A stretch of 64,000 nt of DNA from JAITMY01 sp031553765 (lineage in GTDB: Bacteria; Bacteroidota; Bacteroidia; Bacteroidales; UBA932). Below, piece by piece: positions 55,701 to 64,000 of the stretch. Numbering within the stretch: position 1 is the first letter of the stretch; the number at the start of each line of letters is the position of its first letter. The notes below the pieces were generated by a model. It had not been told where the DNA came from and ran no database searches. It was given only the letters and a program-made list of their open reading frames with translations. The position numbers were made by a program, and so were the translations under genes. The DNA lies in NCBI GenBank assembly GCA_031553765.1, contig JAVBKY010000002.1, positions 310,001 through 374,000 of the forward strand, written 5' to 3'.

Positions 55701-57693
55701 GGGTCATACCCGTTTTAGTTGTATAGAAGTTATTATCGTCAGGCATAACAACACCCTGTAACATCACCACAGGCTTGGTCAAATTGCGCCCCAAGTACAA
55801 ATCACCACCACCAAAGTAGCTGGTCAACACCACTACATCATACTTCTGCAGCGAGTCCACATTAGCCTGAGTCAGCGCATTATTGAACTTCACCACCGTC
55901 ACATTTTCAAAGTTACGATCCAGCACCACAGAAACAGAGTCCTTATCCGTACTCTTGGTCACGTAAGCTACGTTCAACTTCGTTTTATTCGAAGGCGCCG
56001 GAGGGGTAGTACCCACAAACACCGGGCGCAGTGTAAGGCTTGCGGGCATGCAACCGCTAATAGCAGGCGTATTAGCTATACTATCATAGGAGTTTCCATT
56101 TTTCTTTTCCCACTTTACAAACTCGTAGTTAACATCTGCCGTAGCTGTCATGCTATAAGACTCGCCCACGTAGTAGGCTGCCTTATTTCCGTCGACACTA
56201 CCACCGGTAGCGGTTTCAAGCGTAAAAACGGCATCGGCTGCAACCTTTGCAGCACTACCTGTCAACTTAGCAATTGCGTTCAATGCTACTTGAATAGCAT
56301 TTTTAGTCATGTATTTATATGAGTCAAAACCTGTAACGCCAAAGTAGCAGTAATCGCTCAATAAGGCAGTTGTACCATCAGCAATAGTTCCGGCAGGATA
56401 GTAAAACAAAATAGTATCAGATGTTGTTCCCAACATTTTACCATATACCGTAGCAGATGCACCAGCCCTCAACTTATTCACGCCCATCAAACCCTTGCTA
56501 TTTCCAACCTGCGACAGAAGTTGAGTTGAGTCGCCAATAATAGTAAGATTAGCAAACAGTGCATCTGACTTCATTGCAGTTGGAATATACATATGCGTTT
56601 GCGTTGGGCCCTGCACAACTGCTCCTGCAGTAGCTCCAACACCACTCCAGTTCCAGCGACCGGTATTAGCCAGCTGGTGAGCCTTCATTACAAATACCGG
56701 CTTATCCAAATTCTTAAAATTATTCAGGTTGCCACTTCCCGGTAATTCCGAGATAACCACCATATCTTGTCCAGCCGTATCAGGAGTTGCTGCTGAAGAT
56801 GTAATATCTTGTACCTTCAATTCATAACCGGCACTAACGAGGGCATTATACAAAGGATCTACAGCTACAGGCATAGAGTTGTTTCCTGTAACCATCGTTG
56901 CGTACAGTACTTTCTTGGGCATCTCTTCCTTACCCGTAGGCGTTTCACCACCTAACATTTTCACGGCATTAACAATTAACTGCTTAGCATTAGCCGTTAG
57001 ATATGTGTATGAATTCGAAGAAATACCGACATAAACATAGTTGCTCAACATAGCATTTGCACCATCAGCCAATGCTCCCTGAGGCATCCAAAACACGACC
57101 TTATCACAGCCTGATGTAGGAGTAGGTTGTACAGAACCAGCATTAGTTATGGCAACACCACTCCTTGGCCCTATCGCTATAAAACCCTTATACTGAGCCG
57201 CATTCATTCCTATTTCACTCAACAGTTGCACAGAATCTCCCACAAACGCTAACCCTTTGTATAGCCCCACGCCCTGCTCTGCGGAAGCCACTTTTAGACT
57301 TTTTTGCGACAACAAATTTTGCTCTATTCCTGTTGCGTCCGTCCCACTATTCTTCGCGCTCCAGCCCCACCTTGCATCTTGCGTAAGAGCATGTCCCTTC
57401 ATCATCAGAACAGGCTTAGTCAAGTTTTTCATTTGCACGTTACCGCTATTAGCATACTCCGATACTACAATAACATCATAAGTACTAACCCAAGTAGCAA
57501 CCGTAGGCGCATCAGGATTAGCATTATTAATTGCTGTTGCAACAAAGTTTCTATTCAAAGTCGCAAAAACTTCGTCTGTTGTAGGAGGTGTTGCTGCATT
57601 AGTTACATACGCCACCTTCAGCGTAGAAGCAGCCTGCCCCACTCCCACCACCATTGCCATTATGGCAATCAGTAAAAGAATTTTCTTTCTCAT
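52762..57693 (-). CDS. Giant T9SS type A protein with three Rossmann-like repeats and Big_2 domains
   Basis: 1643 residues. Signal peptide MRKKILLLIAIMAMVVGVGQ. Three related domains at about 22-255, 258-490 and 570-811 each start with a strand like LKVAYVTN/KVLYATMV/LNVAYVTK, have a buried strand (DVIVVSE, DMVVISE, DVVVLTS), a TKPV-MM-G segment, and end in DG--AMLSNY-Y-G. The fold resembles ThuA/class I glutamine-amidotransferase-type Rossmann domains, but no catalytic Cys-His pair is obvious. Between them is an InlB-type repeat (about 495-565). Next come Big_2 domains (about 820-905, 1150-1250, 1250-1345), two beta-rich modules perhaps binding carbohydrate, and a T9SS type A tail (from about 1563, INVYPNPTSGDIYL). 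It is flanked by two SusCD pairs; function in pectin use is inferred. Confidence 0.85.
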   Translation of the reverse strand: MRKKILLLIAIMAMVVGVGQAASTLKVAYVTNAATPPTTDEVFATLNRNFVATAINNANPDAPTVATWVSTYDVIVVSEYANSGNVQMKNLTKPVLMMKGHALTQDARWGWSAKNSGTDATGIEQNLLSQKSLKVASAEQGVGLYKGLAFVGDSVQLLSEIGMNAAQYKGFIAIGPRSGVAITNAGSVQPTPTSGCDKVVFWMPQGALADGANAMLSNYVYVGISSNSYTYLTANAKQLIVNAVKMLGGETPTGKEEMPKKVLYATMVTGNNSMPVAVDPLYNALVSAGYELKVQDITSSAATPDTAGQDMVVISELPGSGNLNNFKNLDKPVFVMKAHQLANTGRWNWSGVGATAGAVVQGPTQTHMYIPTAMKSDALFANLTIIGDSTQLLSQVGNSKGLMGVNKLRAGASATVYGKMLGTTSDTILFYYPAGTIADGTTALLSDYCYFGVTGFDSYKYMTKNAIQVALNAIAKLTGSAAKVAADAVFTLETATGGSVDGNKAAYYVGESYSMTATADVNYEFVKWEKKNGNSYDSIANTPAISGCMPASLTLRPVFVGTTPPAPSNKTKLNVAYVTKSTDKDSVSVVLDRNFENVTVVKFNNALTQANVDSLQKYDVVVLTSYFGGGDLYLGRNLTKPVVMLQGVVMPDDNNFYTTKTGMTRWSWVTSRYGHTESVVYEQNMVFQKAIEVATADQSNNLYKGLKYVGNTVCLLDTIARSSASYLGMITTAAPKTGTLKSKVSPEVVNGNSYAVYYQAKGNLADGTDALKSNYCYIGLNQQSHNLINANMKQLLVNAVKVVADSVPSGDEEIDGVAAPAITSVSLPSTLSVRVPAVATLVATVVATKLADNVIRWSSSDPTKVTVNQWGGVQAVSAGTATITAATADGSKTATCTVTAVGSAEVLLSEGFEDWERRTAKLVLPNTDSTPNFASGNNIINNVTIDRPLYGSAAGSNVEFTLKNVNVVPYAGAKFLNEDKGILNINGAGNNNLTAAVTTSPNPPTSEIQGETGTIVFNESALVIGQVNKEVKTIELVLSMYGDGRVAMVEKSYDGTTWLKIDADKESGSAGRTVGFVMPNQMANKFIVNLPRAEKNFYLRFLAGRSGMTALTAARTDKVNLHSVKYYGPNSTNVPVTSVGISVFEKPSSARVSNDTIYMTAPQSWCESAGIVKMTYACTPADASNTSVTWTSSNTAAVTVDATGNLVPQDNGTATLTAAAADGSGKTATMTVVVTKTSGSSVICPETVEIQQPWRPGKNYLQIRPDSLYQLESVVTPSNATHKTVTYATLSPDFASVSPDGIITGVNKGWATMVATVTTPNEMGYRVADTIDIQILAPIYIGGDPAPDSGAPKLPISINAREWTPTVKVDNKLDETWAKNKWFDFAKTGLRAEKNDDNAEFLNQTRIQGTYLNGIEENGTTADFANIGLKTTKLAGRQTRLIFAYDGELDSLKFGVVVTGSTYPSTVAVQQSNDAESWDDVHYIVNEMSATKENEVPAMCTQLTPNVYKYVSLKNFSKNSRFIRFYQTESGASSAVAHNIYFDGFWFYSGGGNTGVTRKNYTANYGINVYPNPTSGDIYLDGEKNITRVDIVNLGSGHIVKRLPMGGAQASTLSVADLASGTYLVVIFVEGSNLPQVMKVSKQ

Positions 57694-57748
57694 AATTGTT
57701 TTGGTTTAATTGGGTTTATAATGATTTGGTTCAATACTATACAAACAC

Positions 57749-57785
57749 AAAAAACCCGCACAGGCAAATTAATCACCTATGCGGG
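57749..57785 (-). terminator. Leader hairpin with T-run before the giant T9SS gene
   Basis: On the minus strand CCCGCATAGG (from 57776-57785) pairs with CCTGTGCGGG (57755-57764), one wobble, then a T-run from A 57749-57754. It lies between the promoter and the start codon, so it may be an attenuator. Confidence 0.72.
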
Positions 57786-57830
57786 CTTTGGAAAAGTCTC
57801 CGAAATTATTATATAGAAAAACGCTACTAC

Positions 57831-57863
<33 letters not shown>

Positions 57864-57984
57864 AAGTACCATGCCCATATTGGGCATAGTAGCATCATCA
57901 CATACCATTTTCACAACAAAATTCATGTTTAGGGTTTTAGTCAACACACCTTGCTCATGTGCACGCGCACATCTTTCACCACCG

Positions 57985-58014
57985 CAAAGTTAAGTTTACT
58001 AAAATCAAAAGCAA
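57985..58014 (-). promoter_or_regulatory. Predicted promoter of the giant T9SS gene
   Basis: Minus strand: TTG at 58014-58012, 19-bp spacer, TAACTTTG at 57992-57985, matching the Bacteroidota consensus TTG-N17-23-TAnnTTTG. Confidence 0.65.
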
Positions 58015-58121
58015 GTCTTTTAACAAATAAATTTCGTTTTCAACAATCAACATACTCAATTACAACATATTGACAATTCGAAAGGCCTTTTTCAATATAA
58101 CATTAAATTTTTAAAAAATAC

Positions 58122-58157
58122 AAAAAAATCGCCATGAACACTCAGATTCATGGCGAT
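58122..58157 (-). terminator. Terminator of the first pectin SusC-SusD operon
   Basis: ATCGCCATGAA (58128-58138) pairs perfectly with TTCATGGCGAT (58147-58157), 8-nt loop, and A 58122-58127 gives the minus-strand T-run. It is about 23 bp past the SusD stop. Confidence 0.93.
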
Positions 58158-58179
58158 ACTGCTCAACTCAAAATATATG

Positions 58180-59979
58180 CTAATTATACCCCGGATTCTG
58201 TCCAAACTCTGCACCATTCTCCAACGACTGCAAAAACGACAAAGGCACCGGTCTCACGTAATGAATATCCTTATTAAACGCTGTGATATTAGGATTGGCA
58301 TTACCCGGCCCCAAGCGATTTTCCAGCTGCTTTGTACGCTTCAGGTCAAACCAGCGCAAGTGCTCACCGCATAGCTCGCGCGCACGCTCATCAAGCATAA
58401 AGTTCAAGTAACCACCCGCAGCATCTACATCTGCCGAGGTAGCTTGGTTGCTCGCTGCACTCTCAATTTGCGCCCTATCTCTAAGCACATTTACATACGA
58501 TAATCCATCGCGCCCCAGCTCAAACTCAGCCTCTGCTGCTATCAAATACATTTCCGCCAAGCGTATTATGAGCACATCCTTTGCACCGGCCTGCGAATTA
58601 GCACTCGGGCGATTCGGATCCCTAAATTTACTTAGCGCCGGGAAGCATTGGTAGCTGCCATTTCCCTTACTATATTGAGAAAGTGTACCATCAGCATTGT
58701 ACATATCGTTAATATCAGCCACGGCATAGCGACAGTGAGCCTTATAGGCCGAATCGAGCGTTTTTTTGGTAAACAGCAGCGCCGTATCACCTATTGCGCC
58801 AACCGCATCACCAACATGGACCACCGAAGTATCCTTTTTAAACATTTCCAAGCCTACCTGATCCCAGGCCAGCTTCGATGGGTTGTTCGCCAACCACACC
58901 TCCTGAAAAGTTGCGGAATAGCGCGCGTCACGCTCCTCGTCAAACAGCTCAAGCAAATATTTTGTTGGCTGCATGTACGCCGAATTATCACGGCTGTACT
59001 CCAGCGACATTTGCATACCTACCTTATTAGAATACCTCGGTTGGTAGTACTGAAACAGTCGGTTGGGATTATCGGAATTTACCTCCAACGCGGCATTATA
59101 AGAATGGCTAATAACGTACAACGCCTCCTTGTTACTCTTATTATTAGCAGGGGCAAATACCTCGGCAAAAGTATCGTACAACTCCACGCCATACTCACCC
59201 TTAGCGGTAATCACCTCTTGTGCAGTTTTGCTAGCCAACTCATAGTAAACAGCTGCTTCACCAGAATTATTTTGGTGGTACTTTAAGTAAGATGCATACG
59301 TTAAATACATACGCGCCAACAGCGCGTGAGCTGCAGGCTTAGCAGCCTTACCTGTTTCACCTACCCCTTGCTTTATCGGCAAATGCAGCATAGCAAACTT
59401 AAGGTCATCAAAGATCACCCTGTAAAACTCCGATACCGGGCTGCGATAGGCAACCATCACAGGTATAGTTGTTTCCTGAGTAACTAGGCTTACATTGCCA
59501 TACCATTCCACAATATGCCAGTAAATATAAGCGCGCAAAAAGTACGCCTCAGCAACTTTAGCATTCTTTCTTTCTTCGCTCGTATATCCGGCTCCATCAA
59601 CCCTGTCTATAGCAGCATTACACAAGTTGATGGGGACATAAAAGCGCTCCCACACATTCTTCACCATACCCACGTTTGGGGATAGTCCCGCGTACTTATT
59701 AATCTGTGGACCATAATCTCTATTGTATGCCGCGTGCCAAATATCTGTACCTGTCTCCCCAAAAAACATCATATCCTCACGCCCATAACACATAGCACGC
59801 AAGTTAGAGTAACACTCATTCACTAACGCCTCGTAGCCTTCTACCGTAGTAAACACATTCTCAGCCGTTGAGCCTGACGGGTTATACTCCTCCAACTTAT
59901 TGCAGGAGGTGCTCAAAAGCATCGCCACAGCCAATGCCCCCAATACTATTTTATTTATATTTTTCATACTCTTCTCCAT
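58180..59979 (-). CDS. SusD/RagB-family lipoprotein of the first pectin SusCD pair
   Basis: 599 residues from the ATG at 59979; an ATG at 59967 (MKNINKIVLG) would give a shorter, more typical signal. The lipobox is LLSTSC. SusD motifs: LEEYNPSGSTAENVFTTVEGYEALV, AYFLRAYIYWHIVEWYGNV, and the C-terminal MLDERARELCGEHLRWFDLKR block ending EFGQNPGYN. It binds the substrate of the SusC gene 13 bp upstream. It ends at a clear terminator, so this SusCD pair is a two-gene unit. It is similar to the SusD at 47736-49592, suggesting duplication and perhaps different pectin fragments for each pair. Confidence 0.95.
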   Translation of the reverse strand: MEKSMKNINKIVLGALAVAMLLSTSCNKLEEYNPSGSTAENVFTTVEGYEALVNECYSNLRAMCYGREDMMFFGETGTDIWHAAYNRDYGPQINKYAGLSPNVGMVKNVWERFYVPINLCNAAIDRVDGAGYTSEERKNAKVAEAYFLRAYIYWHIVEWYGNVSLVTQETTIPVMVAYRSPVSEFYRVIFDDLKFAMLHLPIKQGVGETGKAAKPAAHALLARMYLTYASYLKYHQNNSGEAAVYYELASKTAQEVITAKGEYGVELYDTFAEVFAPANNKSNKEALYVISHSYNAALEVNSDNPNRLFQYYQPRYSNKVGMQMSLEYSRDNSAYMQPTKYLLELFDEERDARYSATFQEVWLANNPSKLAWDQVGLEMFKKDTSVVHVGDAVGAIGDTALLFTKKTLDSAYKAHCRYAVADINDMYNADGTLSQYSKGNGSYQCFPALSKFRDPNRPSANSQAGAKDVLIIRLAEMYLIAAEAEFELGRDGLSYVNVLRDRAQIESAASNQATSADVDAAGGYLNFMLDERARELCGEHLRWFDLKRTKQLENRLGPGNANPNITAFNKDIHYVRPVPLSFLQSLENGAEFGQNPGYN

Positions 59980-59992
59980 CTATTACGGGATA

Positions 59993-62900
59993 TTAAAAAT
60001 CAAGATTAACACCAAATACAAACTGTCTGCTCAACGGATAGCTTGAAGCTCCGCCACGCTCAGGATCATAATCATCCAGCAAGTCACTCTTAGAAACTGT
60101 CCAAAGATTATTTGCCGTAAAGTAAACGCGTAGCCTCTCCAACTTTACCTTCGAAATCCACTTTGAGGGAAAGGTGTAGCCCAACGTAAGCGTCTTCAGC
60201 TTAAAGTAGGAGCCATCTATAAAGTTGAGCGACGTATAACCCACATAGTTAATCAATGGTCTTGACGAGTTGGCCGCAGGATAGTCATTCGATGGATTTG
60301 TTGGCGTCCAGTAGTTGTAGTTGGCCAGCTGCCCGTTTGCTCCGGTCGGGTCATAACGCCCCGCCAGCTCATAGTTAATCATCTGCCCCCAACGCACAAA
60401 CATGTACACGTTCAAATCGAAACCTTTATAGCTAACGGTATTATTGAACCCAAGCAACCATTTAGGGGCAGCCTGCCCCAAATATGTCCAGTCGTGGTCA
60501 CGATCTATGGCATACGGAACGGTATCTACATCCGACATGTTAGCAATCTTAATGTCCCCCGGCTGCACAGGCTTATTTTCGTATGACCACTTAGCAGCCT
60601 CGGCAGCCTCATCCAGCTGCCATATGCCCGTTTTTTTATACCCAAAAAATGATTTTACCGGGTAGCCCTCTTTCAGAGTGGTTGTCTCATCACCGGGAAT
60701 ATCACCCTCGTACATACTTACAATTTTCTCCTTGTTGCCAGAAAAAGTCAGCGCGCTCGACCAATGCCAACCATCTCCAGGCTGCTCAATATTTACCGTA
60801 TTAATAGTTATTTCCAAACCCTTATTATTAGTTGCGCCCACATTTTGCCACATTTGGAAGGTCGTTTTTCCATCGCCACCTGCCGATGAAGGCAATATGC
60901 GCTTCATGAGCAAATCCGTAGTATTGGTATTATACACATCTGCTACCAGATTTAACCTACTATTGAACATAGTGAGGTCAACGCCAATATCCACTGTCGC
61001 CGATTTCTCCCATGTCAAATCCTTATTACCCAGTAGCTGCTTATATTTATAGGTGGCTGCGTAGGTATCACCAAATCCCATTCGGTCACCCGGCTGTACC
61101 CCGCTTTGCGTAGCATAAGCATCCACCGCTGCATTACCTGTAATACCGTAACTCACCCTCAACTTCAAATCGTTTATCTTATCCTGTGCTCCCGCCATAA
61201 ATGCCTCATCCGAGATACGCCACGCCCCGGCTATGGACGGGAAGTAGGCCCACTTATTACCCTCTGCCAAGGGCGATGCGCCATCAGCACGCAGGCTGGC
61301 CGTAAGCAAATATCTCCCCATAAGATTGTAGTCCACACGTCCGGCATACGACATAGTTTCCGTCCCTACATAGTTGGAATATAAAGTTGACTGCGTTGCA
61401 TCAGCAGCCCCGATATTGTAAAATAGGTAGGAGGATTGTTGCTGATCGGGTGCAATCATTTTTGACACATCCGACACACGGCGAGTATAGCTGGTTAGTG
61501 CCGTAATATTGAGTCCGTGCTCTCCAAATTGCTTTTTAAAATTCAGCACATTATCCCATGTATAGAACTGCTCATTGCTATTTTCAATAGATGTTTCGCT
61601 ACGCTTAGTGTCGCGCTGCGAAATGGAGTTGGCGCTATTAAAAATACCTATGCGCTGAAAGTTAAACGTACCGCCCGCGCTCGATCTGAAGCTAAGCCAC
61701 TCCACCGGAGCAATATCCACGTAGGCCTTGATAGAAGTATTGGCCTGCTTGGTATTATTCACCGCTGAATTCTCAATATTATCTGCCAGCGGGCTTAGTG
61801 TTTGAGGTTGTCCGGCAACAGGATACAATACCACATTACCATTCTCATCGTAAGGTGTGCCAAGCGGGAGTGTACTTACTGCGTTGTTAAGTACCCAACC
61901 TTTGCGAGCATCTTTATCCCAGTAAGCAAACTGCGCATACATTCCGGCTTTAACCCATGACGAAACAGTTTTGTCAATATTCAAGCGGGCAGTGAATCGC
62001 TCTGCATCATCATTGTAAAACAAGCCCTTTTCCTTATAGTAGGAGCCGGACATAAACGTTTGCGTTTTTTCACTTCCGCTGCGCACCGACACGCTATGGC
62101 TCTGCTGCGTTCCGGTCTCCATCACCTCATCCTCCCAGTTTACCCACTGGTTATTGCGAATAGCCTCCTGCTCTTCCGAAGAAAATATAACGTTATCATC
62201 GGTAATACCATTGGCAGCATACGCATCTCTGCGCATTTGCATCCAAGCGTCACCGCTTAGGGTCGACGGGTATTTTGCCAAGCCATTTATACCGTAGTAC
62301 CCTTCATACGACACCGTAGTCTTACCCTCCACACCTTTCTTCGTTGTAATAATCACCACGCCATTAGCACCTTGCGAACCGTAAATTGCAGTTGCCGATG
62401 CATCCTTTAGCACCTCCAGCGAGGCAATATCAGCAGGATTCACATCCTCATAGCGTCCTCCCTGTATTCCATCAATAATAAACAGCGGTTTATTGCTCGC
62501 ATTAATAGAGCGCGTACCTCTAATAAGAATCTCCACCGGAGCGCCCGCTTCACCTGATGTAGGTGTAATGTCTATACCAGCCACCTTTCCCTGTATTGCC
62601 TTCATGGGATCGGCTGAGGGAACAGCTACAATGTCACCACTTTTCACCGAAGCCACAGAGCCGGTCAAATCTCTTTTTTTCACAGCGCCATAACCAATCA
62701 CTACCACCTCATCCAAAGCATTATCTTCTGCTGTCAACGTCACATTCAGCGTACGTCGAGTTCCTACCAAAACTTCTTCGGTAGACATACCCACAAAAGA
62801 AAAAACGAGCTCTGCTTGTTCATTAGGAACGGCAATTGTATATGTTCCATCAACATCCGCAATTGTTCCTGTAGTAGAGCCTTTCAACACAATGCTGGCT

Positions 62901-63037
62901 CCTGCCATGGGCTCTCCTTTATCATCCGAAATAACCCCTGAAACAGAAAGGGGTTGCGCCATAACATTTACAGAGGTTATGCAACCCAACAACAGGCACA
63001 ACAACCTCCAAGCCAAAGCAAATCTTTTTTTCTCCAT
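59993..63037 (-). CDS. SusC/RagA-family TonB-linked transporter, first pectin pair
   Basis: 1014 residues. Signal peptide ends TSVNVMAQ. Domain order: carboxypeptidase-like (about 30-108, VSGVISDDKGEPMAGASIVLKG), TonB-box/plug junction LDEVVVIGYGAVKKRDLTGSV, plug motifs PLFIIDGIQGG, ASLEVLKDASATAIYGSQGANGVVIITTKKG, then the barrel ending PLSRQFVFGVNLDF. It works with the SusD encoded 13 bp downstream. It closely resembles the other pectin SusC, down to QSHSVSVRSGSEKTQTFMSGSYY. A leader of about 235 nt with a terminator-like hairpin at 63064-63099 precedes it. Substrate is inferred from the locus. Confidence 0.96.
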   Translation of the reverse strand: MEKKRFALAWRLLCLLLGCITSVNVMAQPLSVSGVISDDKGEPMAGASIVLKGSTTGTIADVDGTYTIAVPNEQAELVFSFVGMSTEEVLVGTRRTLNVTLTAEDNALDEVVVIGYGAVKKRDLTGSVASVKSGDIVAVPSADPMKAIQGKVAGIDITPTSGEAGAPVEILIRGTRSINASNKPLFIIDGIQGGRYEDVNPADIASLEVLKDASATAIYGSQGANGVVIITTKKGVEGKTTVSYEGYYGINGLAKYPSTLSGDAWMQMRRDAYAANGITDDNVIFSSEEQEAIRNNQWVNWEDEVMETGTQQSHSVSVRSGSEKTQTFMSGSYYKEKGLFYNDDAERFTARLNIDKTVSSWVKAGMYAQFAYWDKDARKGWVLNNAVSTLPLGTPYDENGNVVLYPVAGQPQTLSPLADNIENSAVNNTKQANTSIKAYVDIAPVEWLSFRSSAGGTFNFQRIGIFNSANSISQRDTKRSETSIENSNEQFYTWDNVLNFKKQFGEHGLNITALTSYTRRVSDVSKMIAPDQQQSSYLFYNIGAADATQSTLYSNYVGTETMSYAGRVDYNLMGRYLLTASLRADGASPLAEGNKWAYFPSIAGAWRISDEAFMAGAQDKINDLKLRVSYGITGNAAVDAYATQSGVQPGDRMGFGDTYAATYKYKQLLGNKDLTWEKSATVDIGVDLTMFNSRLNLVADVYNTNTTDLLMKRILPSSAGGDGKTTFQMWQNVGATNNKGLEITINTVNIEQPGDGWHWSSALTFSGNKEKIVSMYEGDIPGDETTTLKEGYPVKSFFGYKKTGIWQLDEAAEAAKWSYENKPVQPGDIKIANMSDVDTVPYAIDRDHDWTYLGQAAPKWLLGFNNTVSYKGFDLNVYMFVRWGQMINYELAGRYDPTGANGQLANYNYWTPTNPSNDYPAANSSRPLINYVGYTSLNFIDGSYFKLKTLTLGYTFPSKWISKVKLERLRVYFTANNLWTVSKSDLLDDYDPERGGASSYPLSRQFVFGVNLDF

Positions 63038-63410
63038 AAAATTTTAATAAGAGTGAAACAAATAAAAAAATCCCCACGCTCAAGCATAGAGCGTAGGGAG
63101 TACCATTAACAAAAACGTAAATATAGAAGACTTGTGCCAGGGTCGAATTACCCAGGAATAAGTGGATTGACACAATGCCACGCTACTCAAATTCACCAAC
63201 AGAGTCATATGATTTTTCAGCATTTGGGTTTTCCTCAACACTCCAAACACCTCAACCGGCAGCGCTCCTTCTTGGGTGCAAAAGTATTACATTACAGCCG
63301 TGATAAAACAGCGTTTATATTATTTCAAATTTATTTCATAAAATACTTTACAGTGAAAAATTGTTACACGAGACAACAGTGGTCTTAGCACCAGATATAT
63401 TTGTTAATTA
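63038..63410. other. Promoter and leader region of the first pectin SusC gene
   Basis: No gene. On the minus strand TACTTTTG (63286-63279) fits the -7 consensus, without a clear -33 TTG. The leader would be about 235 nt and ends with a hairpin and T-run (63064-63099) 27 bp before the SusC ATG. Confidence 0.55.
63064..63099 (-). terminator. Leader hairpin with T-run before the first pectin SusC gene
   Basis: Minus strand TCCCTACGCT (63099-63090) pairs with AGCGTGGGGA (63080-63071), one wobble, 9-nt loop, then T from A 63064-63070. It sits between predicted promoter and start codon and is a candidate attenuator. Confidence 0.75.
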
Positions 63411-63445
63411 AAAAAGCCGCGGAGCACATTGCTCCGCGGCTTTTT
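63411..63445 (-). terminator. Bidirectional-type terminator after the TPR gene
   Basis: AAAAAGCCGCGGAGC (63411-63425) pairs perfectly with GCTCCGCGGCTTTTT (63431-63445), 5-nt loop; A/T ends give T-runs on both strands. It ends the TPR gene 23 bp after its stop. Confidence 0.93.
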
Positions 63446-63467
63446 TTTAAATCTATTTATAGTTAAA

Positions 63468-64000
63468 CTAGAGTTTGGGCCAAAAAGCTACAAACTCAGC
63501 ATCCTTCTTTGCATCAGCCTTCAGGTCGCCTGCCTTGTTAAGGTTGTCCATTACATCAGCCTCTACATTCTTACGAGCGCCAATTACAGCCTTTAGGTAG
63601 TATGCCTTAGGAGTATCAAGGTTAGCCAATACAGCAGAAGCATTGTCTGCGCTTCCGCTAAGCAGTAGCGCCAAAGCCTCGTTGAAGCTGCCTGAACCCT
63701 TAAGCAGGGTAACAGCTTGCTTATAGTCGCCCTTACCTATAGCTATGTAGCCCATACCGGCCTTGCTCTCGTCAAGACCTGCAGCAGCCAGCTGTTTTTC
63801 GGCATCCTCAGTCTTACCTTGCTTCAGCAGCACGTAGCCCAAGTTGTTTTGCACCTTAACATCAGCCTTAATAGCCATTGCCGAATCTAAAGCAGTCTTA
63901 GCATCATCCAGCTTACCCTGGGTAAGGTAAAGAGCGCCGAGGTTGTTGTAACCGCGAGCATCACGATATTTCTCTGCCACCTTCTTATATAGGGTAACTT
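63468..64000 (-). CDS. Tetratricopeptide-repeat protein, N-terminus beyond window
   Basis: About 177 residues visible; the frame is open to the right edge (VTLYKKVAEKYRDARG...), so the gene continues upstream and the GTG at 63980 is internal. TPR units are clear: GYNNLGALYLTQGKLDDAKTAL, then VQNNLGYVLLKQGKTEDAEKQL, then weaker repeats (GYIAIGKGDYKQAVTLLKG). It ends KKDAEFVAFWPKL. In Bacteroidota such C-terminal repeat regions occur in OmpA-linked and T9SS-associated envelope proteins, but the missing N-terminus prevents a firm call. Confidence 0.85.
   Translation of the reverse strand, partial: VTLYKKVAEKYRDARGYNNLGALYLTQGKLDDAKTALDSAMAIKADVKVQNNLGYVLLKQGKTEDAEKQLAAAGLDESKAGMGYIAIGKGDYKQAVTLLKGSGSFNEALALLLSGSADNASAVLANLDTPKAYYLKAVIGARKNVEADVMDNLNKAGDLKADAKKDAEFVAFWPKL

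Noticed and set aside
58648..59286. 212-residue open frame on the plus strand opposite SusD
   Set aside because: Antisense shadow of a clear SusD gene; Ile/His-rich composition and no recognisable motif.

Overview
The window is from a Bacteroidota (Bacteroidetes) chromosome, most likely a Bacteroidales-type, plant-polymer- and protein-degrading bacterium. The evidence is three SusC/SusD pairs, several proteins with type IX secretion (T9SS) C-terminal domains of both type A and type B, a PorP/SprF protein, Bacteroidota promoter elements (TAnnTTTG at -7), lipoproteins with Cys right after a short signal, and weak Shine-Dalgarno sites. The species cannot be fixed from the sequence alone.

Region 1 (1-23.8 kb) looks like a peptide/protein acquisition locus. 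A giant secreted lysyl-endopeptidase-like protease (467-6679, minus) and a small beta-barrel protein (1-443, minus, cut by the window edge) are divergent from a plus-strand cluster. That cluster holds SusC, SusD, a lipoprotein, a four-module leucine-rich T9SS protein, another small beta-barrel, a subtilisin-like protease with a type B T9SS domain, its likely PorP/SprF partner, and a BACON/leucine-rich lipoprotein. It ends at a clear terminator near 23.78 kb. No carbohydrate enzyme is in this cluster. The 840-bp divergent gap carries a 48-bp near-perfect palindrome.

Region 2 (23.8-26.8 kb) has an Omp85-like barrel and a stand-alone PL1 pectate lyase without a T9SS tail.

Region 3 (26.9-38.7 kb) is a defence region. 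It has a complete type I restriction-modification system (hsdR, hsdM, hsdS), then a tyrosine recombinase and a headless second hsdS in reverse orientation. Two perfect inverted repeats, 75 bp and 113 bp, lie in corresponding places in the two hsdS copies. This is an invertible specificity switch predicted to give four HsdS forms. The present active HsdS is unusual because its two target-recognition domains are about 81% identical, so its target should be near symmetric. Beyond it lie small unknown genes, a broken SMC/DndD-like ATPase fragment and an AbiE-type toxin-antitoxin pair with an operator-like inverted repeat. This last block is flanked by a 20-bp direct repeat of the dnaK 3' end, which suggests integration there.

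Region 4 (38.7-42.5 kb) is housekeeping: dnaK and trkA. Region 5 (42.5-63.1 kb, all minus) is a pectin utilisation locus: two SusC/SusD pairs, pectin methylesterase, two tandem PL1 pectate lyases with T9SS tails, and a 1643-residue T9SS protein with three copies of an uncertain Rossmann-like domain. Three units in this locus have a hairpin plus T-run just upstream of the coding start, which suggests attenuation or RNA processing. One of these leaders also carries a (TG)15 microsatellite. The window ends in a TPR protein (63468-64000, minus, partial). No tRNA, rRNA, CRISPR array or complete insertion sequence was seen.
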